NCBI RefSeq assembly: GCF_019649055.1
Contig: NW_026570270.1
Span: 806,001-870,000 of the forward strand
Reading direction: 5' to 3'
Length of the DNA stretch: 64,000 bases
DNA from: Paramacrobiotus metropolitanus
Taxonomy: Eukaryota; Tardigrada; Eutardigrada; Parachela; Macrobiotidae
Numbering within the stretch: position 1 is the first letter of the stretch; each line of letters starts with the position of its first letter. The translations under genes were made by a program, and so were the position numbers. The notes under the pieces are model-generated. The model made no database searches. It had not been told where the DNA came from and saw nothing but the letters and a program-made list of their open reading frames with translations. This document shows positions 1 through 12,300 of the stretch, in pieces.

Positions 1-1075
1 TAGTACAACATAAATTATCTAAACAAATTACAGAGTCGTTCTTGAATTAGTTTAAAACCGAGAATGGTACTAGTGCAATGGTACTAGAAAATTAATTTTG
101 ACTAAGTAAATATGCGTATCATTAATTTTGCATACTGTTTTGTACAGCATTGTACGTGTACAGATACGGTGTGGTGTGTACTTAATAGTGCAATGTTGTG
201 CTGAAGTACTGCTATCCAAAAAATGAAGTGGAAAATTAGATTAATGAACTAACAAATCTGTTCCAGACTTTTATTTTGCCAGTTGTTTCCATAACAGCAA
301 GCCAGTTATGTTTCGGGTTTGAATATGATAGAAGTATTTATCTAAATCATTGTTGGCGGTACAAATTAAACCACCAACTTTTCACATGCGCGTTGCTGCG
401 CATTACAGTGCCTACTTGAATTATGCACTATGAATAAATGTGTTAGCTACCAGCAGACGGTGATTAACTGCTTATGTTCACAACTTCACATCTATCACTT
501 AATTCGATTGCATACGCATATTACAGCGGCGTGCCTTCAGGAATTGCAGCAATTGTACTTTTACGTGTCTGGTCATTCTTTTTATTACGGTAATTTGCGC
601 AAACGGCAAGAAGCAAACTGACCTTTTGAAATTTTGTATGCCGGCGCTTATTTAGGCACTTCGTTCATGGCCAGTGCTGTTTCTTTACAAATAAAGTGCC
701 TGTACTCAGGGCACTGGCAAAGTTTCAGAACTCTACAGTTGATCAAGCGCTCTGAAGTTCGCCCGCTTACGAAATGTGCCACATTTTATGTGGCATCTGC
801 CAGGTTTTATCGTTTGCCAGTTGCCAGAGCCTCCTCCAGGTTTTATCGCTCGCCATGCCATTGGCAGTGCCACTGGCAGGTGCCAATGCCACGTTTTACC
901 CCCTGCCCATTCTACAGTATTTCTAAACCTGATTTTAATAATTTTTCTTCTTCCGTTCTTACGGGACGACGTTCTTCTAAGTTAGGTCTGCGATCTGGCC
1001 GCACAGTGAACTGGTGTTTCTCTCGCTTTTGGTAATCGTGATCATAGCGGATGTATGTTGTATTTCTGTTTTTAG
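1..1075. other. No gene recognised; left flank of the first receptor gene
   Basis: I see no convincing coding exon here. The sequence just before 1076 ends in a pyrimidine-rich tract plus AG, so the right part is probably an intron of the receptor gene that follows. The first exon of that gene, expected to resemble 6569..6865 of its paralogue, was not found; it may lie left of the window or have diverged. Several TGGCA/TGCCA words cluster at about 700-890, which suggests a local low-complexity repeat. The open frames here have no family resemblance. Confidence 0.5.
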
Positions 1076-2274
1076 GTGCCATGGATTTTCATGCTTATGT
1101 ACATAAAAGCCAAGTATCTTCCAAATTTATTATGCAAACTACACAAACCGCTTCTCTGGTATGACAACAACAAAGCACGGCGGCCGTTGTGGTCGGTGAT
1201 TGCAGCACTGTTAGCTCTGCTGTGGGTCATCGTGACCTTCATCGCACCGGTATTCCACCTAGGCCAGGTCATCCGGCAGAACATCATTTACGAATGGTAC
1301 AATGATCTCAACGATACCTGGAGCACTCCTGATACGAAGTTCTTCAACCTGATCGCCGCTCCGTCCTGGCTGTGGCTGGCCGTGGAAATCATCCATAAAG
1401 GGGTCATTCTGGGCGTGACCAACGGCAGCCAGATGTTGACGTTCTTGGTGGTGCTGGCCATTGGGAAAGGCTTTCGTGATCAGTGTCGTCTGTTGAAGAA
1501 TAACACGGTTAATGATCGCAAACCGGGTTTGGAGGCGTGGGTGTTCTGCCGGCGAAATACGGCGGCATTACTGGATATCGTCTATATAACGAACGACATC
1601 TTTGGCTGGATGAACCTGGTTGTCTGCATGCAGGATCTGCTGAATCTTATTCACTATGTCGCACTCATGCTACAGGAGATGATTCGCGAGCAGACACAGG
1701 ATGAAGACACGTTTGAGGATCAGAGGTTTGAGAAGAAACTAATTCAGATACAAAACGTGGACCCGCTAATCATGTCCGTTGTCGATCTGGCGCTACGCTT
1801 TGCGGTGTGCAGTTATTGCAATGAGCAGGTAAATATTCGCGCTAGAAGCTGAATTGTCGGTTCACATTGCCACCGGTTTTCAGGGACAAAAGTTGGGCTT
1901 TCTGGCGCAACAGTGCACTCTACAGTCTGATGATGTGAAAGTACAAGATGAATGCCAAAAGATCGTCACCGCAGTGTCCCGGAATGGGAGTACGACGATT
2001 TCTGCCGGTGGATTTGCGCAGATTACAAAGGAGTATCTCGCTGCGGTAACAATACCATCAAGACCGCGATCTAATACAGCAGCATCTTCTGTGACAGTAG
2101 CGTGCAATTAATTTATCGTTTTTTTTGTTGCAGTTGGTCGGATTGTTCCTGACGTATTTCATTTTGATTTATCAAGCCCGCGATTCCAAACAAGAGATGA
2201 GAAAACTCCAAGACGGCATCAAGAGCGACATCAAAGGGCAGATTTCAAAGTTTTCTAAGCTACCCACTAACTGA
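1076..2274 (+). CDS. Gustatory-receptor-like 7-TM protein, copy 1 (5' partial)
   Basis: This is a multi-pass membrane protein, probably a chemoreceptor channel of the invertebrate gustatory receptor family. Exons are 1076..1828, 1884..2045 and 2134..2274, all in phase 0, giving 351 residues. The last exon carries TYFILIYQ, which fits the TYhhhhhQ signature of the final helix of insect gustatory receptors. An intron just before that helix is also typical of the family. Hydrophobic segments are visible around WSVIAALLALLWVIVTF, the APSWLWLAVEII block and SVVDLALRFAVCSY. The exon beginning at 1076 (VPWIF) aligns with exon 2 of the paralogue at 6569..8942, with the same exon boundaries and an identical 54-codon middle exon. 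The N-terminal exon of about 99 residues is missing. The family call rests on the motif, topology and intron position; a lineage-specific transporter is a less likely alternative. Confidence 0.7.
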
Positions 2275-3378
2275 AGATATTTGTGTACGGACTCAGTAAA
2301 AACTACATAATCGCTGGCATGGAGAAACCGTTTACTGTATTTGATTTTTGTGTATAGAGTAATAAATACAGGAAATAGCAAACCCCAGTAGTCCTTCCGC
2401 TTGTTATATAACCACGAGTCGCTCATTAGCCTCGAAAAGGGTAATGCGCACGCTCCTCAGAAAATTCCATTGTATACATATGCGTGTACAGGAGCCTGAA
2501 CTCACCTTGTATGTTTTTTTTCGAGTATACGAATTTTTCTTGCTATACGAAGGGATGGCGGTAGCGCATTTCAGCACTCCCTTTACTTGCTGCCGTCAGC
2601 CAGATGGAGTAAGACGTTGCGGCAATACATATGGCTAAATCAAATCTGGCGCGGTATATACAGTATAAAGCACCATGCTTAACCACAACGTCGTACTCCA
2701 GCCGGCTGACGGCAGCAAGTACAGGGGGTACTGAAATGCGCTACCGTCATCCCCTCGTTTAATTTTTTAGGTACCGGTATACTTCTTCATATGAATCTTC
2801 AGGAGACGAAAAAATCTTTATTGTTAGACTTCGCACTGAAATGTCAAGAAAATTGATACAGTCTGGGGCGCCGTCTAACAGGAGTTCCGATTTTTAATTT
2901 AGTTTTTCAGAGTTAAATTTAATAGTGCACAAAGTAATTACGCAATTTACGCGATTTTTTTATAAGTATGACTGCACGAACGAATACAGAGGTTGCAGCT
3001 AATAATGAATGTGGTCATTATAAGTTGCAATCTCTGTACTTAAAGTATTGTAAGTTCGTAGGAAACGCGCGTGGAGGTGCAGTGTGCTACGCAAAAAAAT
3101 AAGATATCGCCGGAACTGACGTATCTTCTGTAGCGCAATCAATATTGTGATCGCAACTTATACAGATACTGTCGCTGTGAATTCTGATCAAATCGCTCTA
3201 AAATAATAAAGTAGGCAAAGCATTGCTACGAGTATATTACTTGTATATGTCAAACAGAGCTCAGGCACTCGGCATATCATATGGCGCTGATGTTGTTTTC
3301 GTACTACCGTACGTTTCCCCAGCCACCGTTGTTTGCAAGTTTATATTGTCATTGAACGTCATTAAATATCATAGAAAA
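2275..3378. other. Intergenic spacer with poly(A) signal and a foldback repeat
   Basis: AATAAA at 2361..2366, about 90 bp after the receptor stop codon, is a likely polyadenylation signal. The middle holds the foldback element listed separately. From about 2790 to 3378 I see only AT-rich sequence with no coding exon. Confidence 0.5.
2525..2782. repeat. Foldback / MITE-like inverted repeat, arms about 98 bp
   Basis: The left arm (2525..2622) and right arm (2683..2782) are near-perfect reverse complements around a spacer of about 60 bp. Both outer ends read GTATAC inward. The inner parts share GATGGCGGTAGCGCATTTCA and its near match, then ACTTGCTGCCGTCAGCC. No open frame or transposase is present. 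A short non-autonomous DNA element is the simplest reading. I could not identify a clear target-site duplication. Confidence 0.75.
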
Positions 3379-5729
3379 ATGTTGGGTTGCTTTTCTGTGA
3401 TCTTTCTGAATCTGGCATTACTCGGATCTGTAACATTACAAGGTGAGAAAGTCAAAAATTTCGTCATTCCTCAAAACGTCATACATGGGTATAGGTTAGC
3501 GTTGTCATATTTGCAGTATCTGCGTGGACCGGCCTGACGAAGCCAGAAAATTATTGGCCCAGTCCACAATGTATTCCTTACCATATAAGCTCGAATTTCG
3601 GTACATACTGATACGCTTTGACAGCCAACTGAAGTTAATTTTTAGCATATAACCAGTCGAAAACAGGGACAGCGACATCAGGAATTGCGTCTCTCGCACC
3701 TTGCCACCAACTGCTTTATACATTATAGTAGAGAATATATATCATGAAACTAATTTCTATCGTACAATAATTTTAGATGCAATAACAACGCTACGTATTA
3801 AGGATGCGCTTGGGACTATAGTAAATGAAACACGATCGTGTGTGAAATTCAAACGGCGTACCGATGAGAAGGAATATATATGGTTCGAGCTAGTACCAGC
3901 AAGGAGCAGGTTCGTTGTGAATTTCGGTCTTCAGTTTTCCTGCCGTTTGTTGTTAAGGACAGGATAAATATACAGACTGTAGAGACAAAATAATATATTT
4001 TCCCTATCACGGTTTAAGGGCCAATAAATTATAAAAATGCTCATAAAATAACACAGAAATATCGTTAAGGTTTTTGTATTACCCTTTGCTGGCGTACCAT
4101 ACGGCCTTACTCGTATGACATTGTCTCAGCAAAATCTTTTAATTTCTTAGCTGCGCAGCAGCGGTTGGACGATCGTCCGGTAGGACTACCAATATCCGTC
4201 TCTCCACCGATTGCACGAAATCTTCCGGTACCGTTATCCTTAAAATTTTGCATGCGCTAGGATTTTTTTACGAACATCAGCGTCCCGACCGCGACCAGTA
4301 TGTGCAAGTTCTAACAGACAATATACTCGTAAACCAACGCTCACGGCAATACTACGCAATTCTTCCCAACATGTCTTCGTTTGGACTGCCTTACGACTTT
4401 CAGTCCATCACGCACGCAGGTCCATTCGACTTTAGCATTTCTATGAGGAAGCCGGCGTTTGTGCCAAGGGCTAACGTATCCATGGTTATGGGTCAGCAGT
4501 CCCAGTTAAGCCCTTTGGATATTGCCCGCATACGCGCGGCCTACGCATGCGATACAAAGCCCGGAAAGTCTCGTTCTGCCAAATGCGCGCCAGATTTCGG
4601 GGACGACAATGATGTTCCATTTTCCACCGATAGTTCAGGTCAGTCGCTATGCCAACATTCCTTGGAACCTTTTTTTCCAATTGCATTAGGAAAAATTAGT
4701 CAACTGTTCAAATATGGTATCGAGTGGTTTTAAAAACAGCTCGTAAAAGCTGGATACAAGCTGTAACATAAAAATTATGGCATACGTCCAATTTGTTAAA
4801 TTAGTTGTGGAGTCCTGTTCTTCCAGTTTACTATCCCATATAGGTATTTGCTATTTCAATTCGATTCACAGCGTTCTCTCTCCGCAGATGATAATTACAC
4901 ATGTTTCAAAGCCAGGGTCATGGCAATGAAATGCCGGTCAAGCGCGATAGATATTCCGGTATTCGATCCCGATAAGTCGGACGCTGCTGCCGCTGTTTTC
5001 GTTAGCGATGCCACACCACGTTGCGTAATTATGTTCCACAGTTTCTATTACTTTCTTCTCGAACTGGCTAACGCCACTGCGCCTGCTGCTTCGCAATCGT
5101 GGGAATCCGCTAGCCCTGCTGTTATGTTCCGGTGTAACGATAACTCGTCTTCTGTATTGGGTCCGGATCTTACCGTTCTTAACTCAAATAAAATTATCAT
5201 CGACACAGATGGCAGCTTTGCTTGTCGCAGCGCCTTCTTCAAATTTCTGCAGTTCGTAAAAACCGATTTTGTGGAAAATGGAGAAGAGGCTGTGGACTCA
5301 TTGGTCCCATCCATCATCCCGATTGACGAGTGGGCGGATCGATTGTCACACTGCCCGGAATACGAGCGTTCTCTCGTGGTTAAATGCACGACTGGCATTG
5401 TGACCTTTTCGGAGCCAAATGGGACTACATACAAAATAATTGTGGCAAGTGATAACACCTTTCGCTGTCGACAGTTTGTCGTGAGCCTCCACGAACATAT
5501 TGTTGCAACTCCAACCTATCAAGTATCGCATGGCCTGTCGGTTCGCAATTCCATTGTTGCGGTTTGTCAGCAAGGCCGGACTGTCATTTCGGATGCTAAT
5601 CCAAGAGACTCAGAAAAGATCAATCTTGTGTTCTATTCCGCACCGAACAAACTCTGCCAGGATCATTTTCGTACATTCCTAAACTTCATTCGCGACAGAG
5701 CAACCATAAAAGGTAACGGTTCCTGTTGA
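3379..5729 (+). CDS. Astacin-like secreted protein with destroyed zinc site
   Basis: Five exons: 3379..3442, 3517..3600, 3777..3909, 4151..4638 and 4888..5729. Phases agree throughout and give 536 residues. Exon 1 is a signal peptide (MLGCFSVIFLNLALLGSV). The astacin (M12A) fold is recognisable: IPYHI near the N-terminus of the domain, RSCVKF and RTDEKEYIWF, CAAAVGR, then GTVI..ILHALGFFYEHQRPDRD. Active astacins have HExxHxxGFxHE. Here the first His is Leu (4239), the catalytic Glu is Lys (4242) and the third His is Tyr (4269); only the middle His remains. The Met-turn (SxMHY) reads SITHA. The protein should therefore be catalytically dead while keeping the scaffold. Residues of about 260-536 form four repeats of a two-Cys unit that I do not recognise. 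A secreted binding or decoy role is inference. AATAAA lies at 5977. Confidence 0.9.
4888..5729 (+). other. Four-fold two-Cys repeat region of the astacin-like protein
   Basis: The last exon encodes four tandem units of about 50-75 residues, each with two cysteines. The first Cys sits in MKCRSS, MFRCND, VVKCTT or VAVCQQ. The second follows 25-31 residues later and is followed by a hydrophobic stretch with phenylalanines, as in CRSAFFKFLQF and CQDHFRTFLNFI. Spacing and the hydrophobic pattern are conserved although identity is low. This suggests a small disulphide-closed module repeated four times. I do not recognise the fold. Confidence 0.65.
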
Positions 5730-6568
5730 CATCGGCAGCATTGCAACAAGCGAAGCACAATGAGATATTTTTATTATTTTTCAAACGTCTCTTGGTATCG
5801 AAGCTTCATAACAGTAAGTAATTATTGCAAGTCCTGCTTTACCTTGTTTTCTGCTCTATTGGGCGTGATGCCATCTATGACTGTACCTGTAGCTTACAAT
5901 TTCAATATTTTTATTCCTGTTTGTTTGCGTATAGTACGTAGTTCAGAAAATGGATCCTGGATGCAGTAAGAAGATAAATAAATTGAAGAGTATTATCGAG
6001 TATTACAAATTAAGAAGCTGTTAAAATATTACATTTGTGTCCAATAACCCCAATTACTGTGCAAAAATTACAATACTGTTTTCGCCAGAAACTTGGAAGT
6101 GTACTTGCGTTTGAAATCCGACATTGTAGCATTAGCATTAGCAGCTTCATCCTATACGATCTAACAAAATGCATGTAAGCGCTTTCAATAAGCCGAGTCG
6201 GTCTTGCTCGAAGCATGTAACTTATATAACGGCTTCACGAGCAAATGAACAACTTCCACTTTGTGGGCATGCATCTGCTACTTAAGTGGACTGTGTTGCT
6301 CGCTCCTTATTTGTCAGCTGAAGATCTATTTCGATTCCCGACACACTGAAATAAAACAGCATTAATGCTGTGTCAGAAGCAACTGACAGTTAGCACAGCT
6401 GTAGCTCATGGACAGCACGCTACGAAAAGTGTGGAGAGTGGATCGTAATTGTTCCGTGTTGTATCAATGTGTTGACGTACTAAACATCAATAAACTCCAA
6501 ACGTAAACCCTTATGCGATACTGCCAACTGCTTATAGATTTTGTTAGATTGTCGAATAGTTTAGAGGT
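5730..6568. other. Intergenic spacer
   Basis: It holds the poly(A) signal of the astacin-like gene (AATAAA at 5977..5982) and AT-rich sequence leading to the second receptor gene. No coding exon, RNA gene or repeat was recognised. Confidence 0.45.
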
Positions 6569-8942
6569 ATGGGAAAGACGCTTTTGGAAAGAACCAACGA
6601 TCCACCAGAAATCGTTCCACGATACTTATGGAGATGCTTTCAGGTTTTGGGTTTGCTGCCGGTATCTTTTCCAGACCTCAAGCATCCTTCCGGTCATCGC
6701 AACGTTGTGCTTTTGCGAGTATATTCCGCTCTCATTGCAATAATTTCTGCAGCGTATATTGTCATACGGTTTGGGAGTTTCGCTGATATGTATTTGGAGA
6801 GATTAGAAAGTCTGGAAATGTTCACGCTGGTCAGCTTTATTTGTCTGATTTCGTTTAACGCCCAAGTAAGACAAGAACAACACCAAATGGTAGAGTTTCT
6901 CTTCAAAAACAACTGCTAGCGAAATTTCATTCATCATAATATTCGTACAGTTCTGACCATGTTGAATGACTATATTAAATCAAAAATGCGGTCGGTACTC
7001 CGGCTGGCCGAATTTGCGAACACGTGCCCTTCGATGTCACATTTTCGGATGCTGTTTACTGAGCGGAACAGACATACGATTTCAGACAAAGCGGTCGCGT
7101 GGTCCCTTTATCTCGTACCGAGCATACCATGTCTATGTACGACGAACTTAGAGTGTCCGCAGCTGTCGTACAGTGAACAGGAGTCCTGAGTACGGGAGCG
7201 CGCGACCGCTTAGTGTTGAACTGTACAGTGTTTGTTAATATTACAGTCTGTATTTTATCAAACAACCTTTTACTTCGACTGCCTTGTAAAAGCGTTCTAC
7301 TGCTTTCTCAAGCAGCGTTTTAGTTAAGCTTTTGTTAAAGGAAATACTACGACTATTTTGAGTACATTACCTTTTAATCCGAGAGAGGATAAGGATTGTG
7401 GTTGTTTTTTCAATGTTAAACTTTTTACTATTTAGTGTACCAGCGCTTGCACTTATTGATGTATCAAACAAACCGTACTAATTTTGCAGATAACAAATAA
7501 ACTATAAGTACGGCATTAGGTGGTCTTCTTCTTCGGTTTTTGTTTATTGCATATACGGATATGGCCGAACACTTTCTGAGTAGGTATTCATGGTTCTTCT
7601 CGCCATGGCTGTCAAAGGCAAGCACATTCCCGACCTGCTGTACAAACTCAGAAATCAAGACCTCTGGCATGGTGCGCAGCAGCAGCTACGCAGTTCAACG
7701 GTTCTGCCAGCTGTATCGCTTATCTGGATTGTTGTCACCTTTTCCATCCAGTTCACGTCCATTGACCACACAATGAATGAATGGGAAGATTTTGATGCTG
7801 ACTTTGAAGAGCGTCTGAACTCGACCTGGGATGATCCCGAGGACATCTTCTTTGGTCTCATCAGCGGACCCAGCTGGATGTGGGTTTTTCTGGATGTCAT
7901 CCACCAAACACTTCTCCTGTCCATCAATACTGCCAGTCAAATGCTTAACTTTCTAATTATCTTTTCTGTCGGAAAGCTCTTCGCAACTCATAGTAGAATA
8001 TGTGAGAAACTGTACAGTGATCCGGAACACACAAAGGTGACTCTAGAAACTTGGAAGATGTGCCGGCAAAATGTGCGCTGTCTCTTGGATATCTTGAAGC
8101 AGTTTAACGATATATTTTCCTGGATTACTCTGGTTGTCTGCGTACAAGACCTGTTGAACCTCGTACACTTATCGGCGGTTGCACTGCAGCAAGTCGTTTT
8201 ATCCAAGGGTGACGACGTGCAGCTGACGTACATGCAAGCGTCCAACCGGCAAATCCTCCTGGTGCAACTTGCGGTTCCGCTGATTGTGTCCGTAGTGCAT
8301 TTGATACTGCGCTTTAGTGTGTGCAGCTATTGCGACGAGCAGGTATGTGTGCTGATTAATTAAATAATGGTATTGAAGGGTCATTTTTTAGGGTTGTGTT
8401 TGCTGTACAGGGACGACGGCTGGGCTTTGTGGCTCAACAGCATAGTCTAGACACCGACGATCCTCAGATCCGGGAAGAATGCCAAATGATTCAAGTGGCA
8501 CTGCTAAACACTAACAGCACGACTGTTTCTGCTGGTGGATTTGGTTACATGACGAAAGAATATCTATCAGCGGTAAGGAGTTCTCCCAGTCCAGAAAAAC
8601 TTCTCTTGTATTCTTATCGAACACTCTCTTGTATCACAAATGTACGGAGGCACAGATTTGTTCGAGGCACTCTGCTTCCACGACATTTCTGACAATTTTG
8701 GGTTGCAGCTTGTCGGACTCTTCTTGACGTATTTCATCCTCTTGTACCAAGCCCGGGATTCAAAGCAGGATTTTCGACTTCTGCGCACTGATCTGTTTAA
8801 GGAAATCAGGGCACAATTCGGATTACTTTTGAACACTTCATGCGGAAATATTACAGGCTCCGGTATGGATCAAAGCGTTGACAATCCGAGTACAGAGGAA
8901 TCCGGCAGCGGCTATGGCGAAGAAGACTCGGTTTACAAATGA
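6569..8942 (+). CDS. Gustatory-receptor-like 7-TM protein, copy 2 (complete)
   Basis: Exons 6569..6865, 7584..8342, 8411..8572 and 8709..8942 are joined at phase 0 and give 483 residues. Exon 1 carries two helices (VYSALIAIISAAYIVI and MFTLVSFICLISF). Exon 2 carries helices around LPAVSLIWIVVTF, SWMWVFLDVIHQTLLL, FSWITLVVCVQDLLNLV and PLIVSVVHLILRF. Exon 4 holds the final helix with TYFILLYQ, matching the gustatory receptor TYhhhhhQ signature. The cytoplasmic tail is acidic and Ser/Gly rich. Splice donors GTAAGA, GTATGT and GTAAGG and the CAG or TAG acceptors are standard. The paralogue at 1076..2274 has the same exon borders, so the two arose by local duplication and now flank an unrelated astacin gene. 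The ligand is unknown. The ATG at 6569 is the first in frame with the helix exon. Confidence 0.75.
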
Positions 8943-9328
8943 TCATATCTTGGAGTGATGTGCTTATTCTTCAAATTGTTTCGGGGCGCGTCGGTGTTTT
9001 CACCGTTGTAAGAACTGGTTACTTAAATCAAACCCTTCGTATGTACATATTTGTATAAGGTGTTGTTCGTATAAAGTAGCTAGAACCAGGGAAAGGCAAC
9101 TAGTTGTGATTATCCAGATGTACACGAAATAACGACAAGATTTCACTAACATATCATTTCCATAAAGGTGGCTGTTTTGTTTTGATAAGTGTGTACACTG
9201 CATAATACCAGCCCGGCAACCGATAACGCTTCCATATAAGCAACAATAAGACGGCATTCTGACATTCCCGTAAAGCCTCATAAGAACCCTTGCGACATAT
9301 TCACCAGAGACTGACAATATTTTTTACA
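8943..9328. other. Spacer between convergent genes
   Basis: This is a 386-bp gap between the 3' end of the receptor gene and the 3' end of the M13 peptidase gene, which converge here. No coding feature was seen. Confidence 0.5.
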
Positions 9329-12300
9329 CTACCACACGCCATTCTTCTGTACTGGATTCATATAAGAATCCGCTGAGCAGTTGAAAGCCTTTGAGAATTC
9401 GTCATAGTTCTGCATGGGTCCGATGACTCGGAACCGTCCAGGTGCATGCGGGTCTGCGAAATAAAGTAGTTGGTAATGCGCATTGCTTTCGTAAAAGGTG
9501 CGGACGGTAAATCAGCAATGGTCCTCGCCAGTTTAATGAAAGAACATCTTACTTCTCCGGACGTCAATATATAACCCCAAGTCGGTGTATGAGCTGCACC
9601 ATGCCTAAAACAATATAACAAATGTAGCTTTAGTCAGTCCATATATCGTACCGTAGAACTGAAAACAAACTAGTAGTGTACACTAAGAACAGACAAGTAT
9701 ACAGGACAAGTGTACCTGGGCATTGGCAATAAAAAATAATTGCTCTGCAGAAAAAAGAATTGTCAGAACTGCGGCATTAAGTTCCGAAGTCCGATCTAAC
9801 GGTATATTCTCGTTGAAATACAGTTAACCTACCTGCGTTGTAATCTAATCCTGGAAGGGGCAACTCTGCTTTTCCACCCCGCTCTCGGCTCACAAATAGA
9901 CGGTATGCCTACAAAATCAGCACATGTACATTGTACATGCAGATGCTAAGATGCAAAACCACAGACTGATAATTTTACTGAGAATCTCTCGATACTTCCG
10001 CAAACATACAAAATGATCCTGGAACATTTACACATTAACATGTATCATACGCTGTCAAATACGTTAACAGAATCAAGATAATTAATTATCTTTAACACAA
10101 ACACTTGGCAGCTAATTATGGAGAACATTGAAAATACCTAAGGTATCCTATTAAAATACCCTACCTGAAAAGCCTCTTTAAGAGCACCGTTATCGGCAAT
10201 GTTTTCTCCGATAGTTAATGTCCCGTTGACTCGCTCGCCTTGCATCTCATAGCCGTTGTACTGTTGGACCAGCCCCATCTTTCGTTGTTCGAAATTCATC
10301 CGCGATTCAATGTCCCACCAGTTGACCAGGTTACCGTAGCCATCAAAAAGCGAACCTATTGTGGTTTGACTGTGAATGTACTTTTCCAGTTTCTACCACC
10401 AAGCGCTTCAACCAAAACTTACCAATATCATCGAAGCCGTGAGTGATTTCATGACCGATGACTGTCCCGATAGCCCCGAAATTCCACCAATCAGGATAAT
10501 CGTCACCGAAGAACGGCGGCTGCAGAATGGCAGCCGGAAAAGCTATACGAATAAAATGTCAAAAACTTGAGCTGATGTCATATAATGCAATAATTCGAGC
10601 AGCCTTACTAATGGACGCAAAGTTTGGTATGTACCACGCGTTGATGGTTGCCGGACCGAACAACCACGAGGTTGTACCCATTTTCGTTAACAACGCCTGA
10701 CCCTCCGACAAGGCCACGAATCGTCGGTAATTTATGGAATTGGCAACGTACGAATGTTTCGACACACTGAACTGCAAGCAATTACAATGATAGCATTTTT
10801 CTGTGTTATCAATAGTAGAGCGTAAAATCTATCGGGATTTACGTTTCGGTAGCCTTCGTCCAGGGCTTCTGGTGAATCGACAATGGCATCATCATACCCA
10901 ATATTGACTTTAAAGAGCTGTGCTTTTCGCAGTGCTTCTAAGCGAGTTGTAGCGGTCATCCATTCGGAGTCCTATAAAGCAGACGCTTGCTTTACAAAAG
11001 GTTGTCCCGGAACAAAGATCCGAAGTGACCTTTACCAGGATAATCGATCGCAACGAGTTGAATAAATAGTCCACTTTTTGCTCCAACTAAAATAAGAAGA
11101 AAATCGTCACTAACCCTTAACATGGTAGAGTAGACTAAAGGAGAACATGAGCAGCGGTACGAACTAGGTGGTGAGCTGGTTCGCCAAATAGAGTAACTTA
11201 AGGATTCTGCCGATGCCAGAAACGATTAAGTGCGCAAAGCATCGTAATCCGCTTGTTAAGGGTCTTCATGCAGTGTTCTACTGGAGCCACTGCCCCATTA
11301 AGACGACTTCAACGACTGCGCGAAATGTTTTAGGCATCGTAGGCGTATATGCTGAATACATATTAAACTACACTGTCTTAGCAAGTTTGCAAGTTTCTTA
11401 GCAAGTTTGCATAATCATGAACCCGGAAACCTTCGTAGTTCAAACACAAACGTTTCACCTGTTTTTCTTTGTACAACCTTACCCGTTTCTTTGTGTCTTT
11501 ATGGAAATGCTCCATCACATACAGTCGGCCAACGGGATCAGGTAGCTCCAGTTGTGTTCGTGTTATGCACGTCACCCATCGCTCGGTAGCTTCGGTGATG
11601 CCGGCTGCAGCGGCTAAATATCGCCGTGTAATATTGGAGAAATCCTCGCCCAATCGGCTCGTAAAGGATGTGGCAAGTTGGAAAGAGATGTAATTCGCAT
11701 ACAGTCTACAAAAATGTTTTGGTTACGGTTCGTTTCTGTACAGCTCAATGACCGATACACATAGTTAATAGCGCACATAGTAAATTTCTTCTATTACCTT
11801 CGCACCTCCGAATCATTTGCAGCGTTACCGAAGAAATTAATAACAGCTTGATAATAACCAGGCTCCATTACGTTGACAATCGTGCTGGCGTTGACCAGAT
11901 CGTTGACTTGCTCATTATCCCACGCATTGCGAAAATACTCAACCAGTTTGTCCGTTGGCAGTCCCAAATGTTGCGTCGCGCCGGTGGCGAACTGCTCCAT
12001 GGTCATTTTATGTGTCGTGATTTGTTTATTCTTTGCTTGCACCGGCGACAGTTTGTTCTGGTAAGAAAAATAAAAAAAATTCCAGAAAGTATAGAGGATA
12101 ATGTTTTTAAGGAAACTCACCCTGGAAGTGGCAGCTTCATAGTCGTAGAACTCGAGAGTCAGTGTCTCCGCCTCTTCCGTCGATAAACTCATATTGGCTT
12201 TGCGGGTAAAGGTCAGCAACATATCCATCATCCACGCTTGGTAGTGGGACAGATGGGTGGTGTTGGACCTTTTCAGGTACGCCTGCGTGTCGGGTCCGTA

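Noticed and set aside
634-1035. 133-aa open frame with many His, Trp and Arg residues
   Set aside because: It is built largely from TGGCA/TGCCA repeat words, has no start context or family match, and stops before the receptor exon.
5048-5458. 136-aa minus-strand frame
   Set aside because: Shadow of the last astacin exon, which has a consistent frame, phase and conserved cysteines on the plus strand.
7655-8245. Several minus-strand frames of 80-90 aa
   Set aside because: Antisense shadows of receptor copy 2 exon 2.
9358-9621. 87-aa minus-strand frame covering the 3' end of the M13 gene
   Set aside because: Wrong frame. The true C-terminus uses two exons (9553..9604 and 9329..9453) with an intron between them, giving the family ending [10 protein letters not shown].
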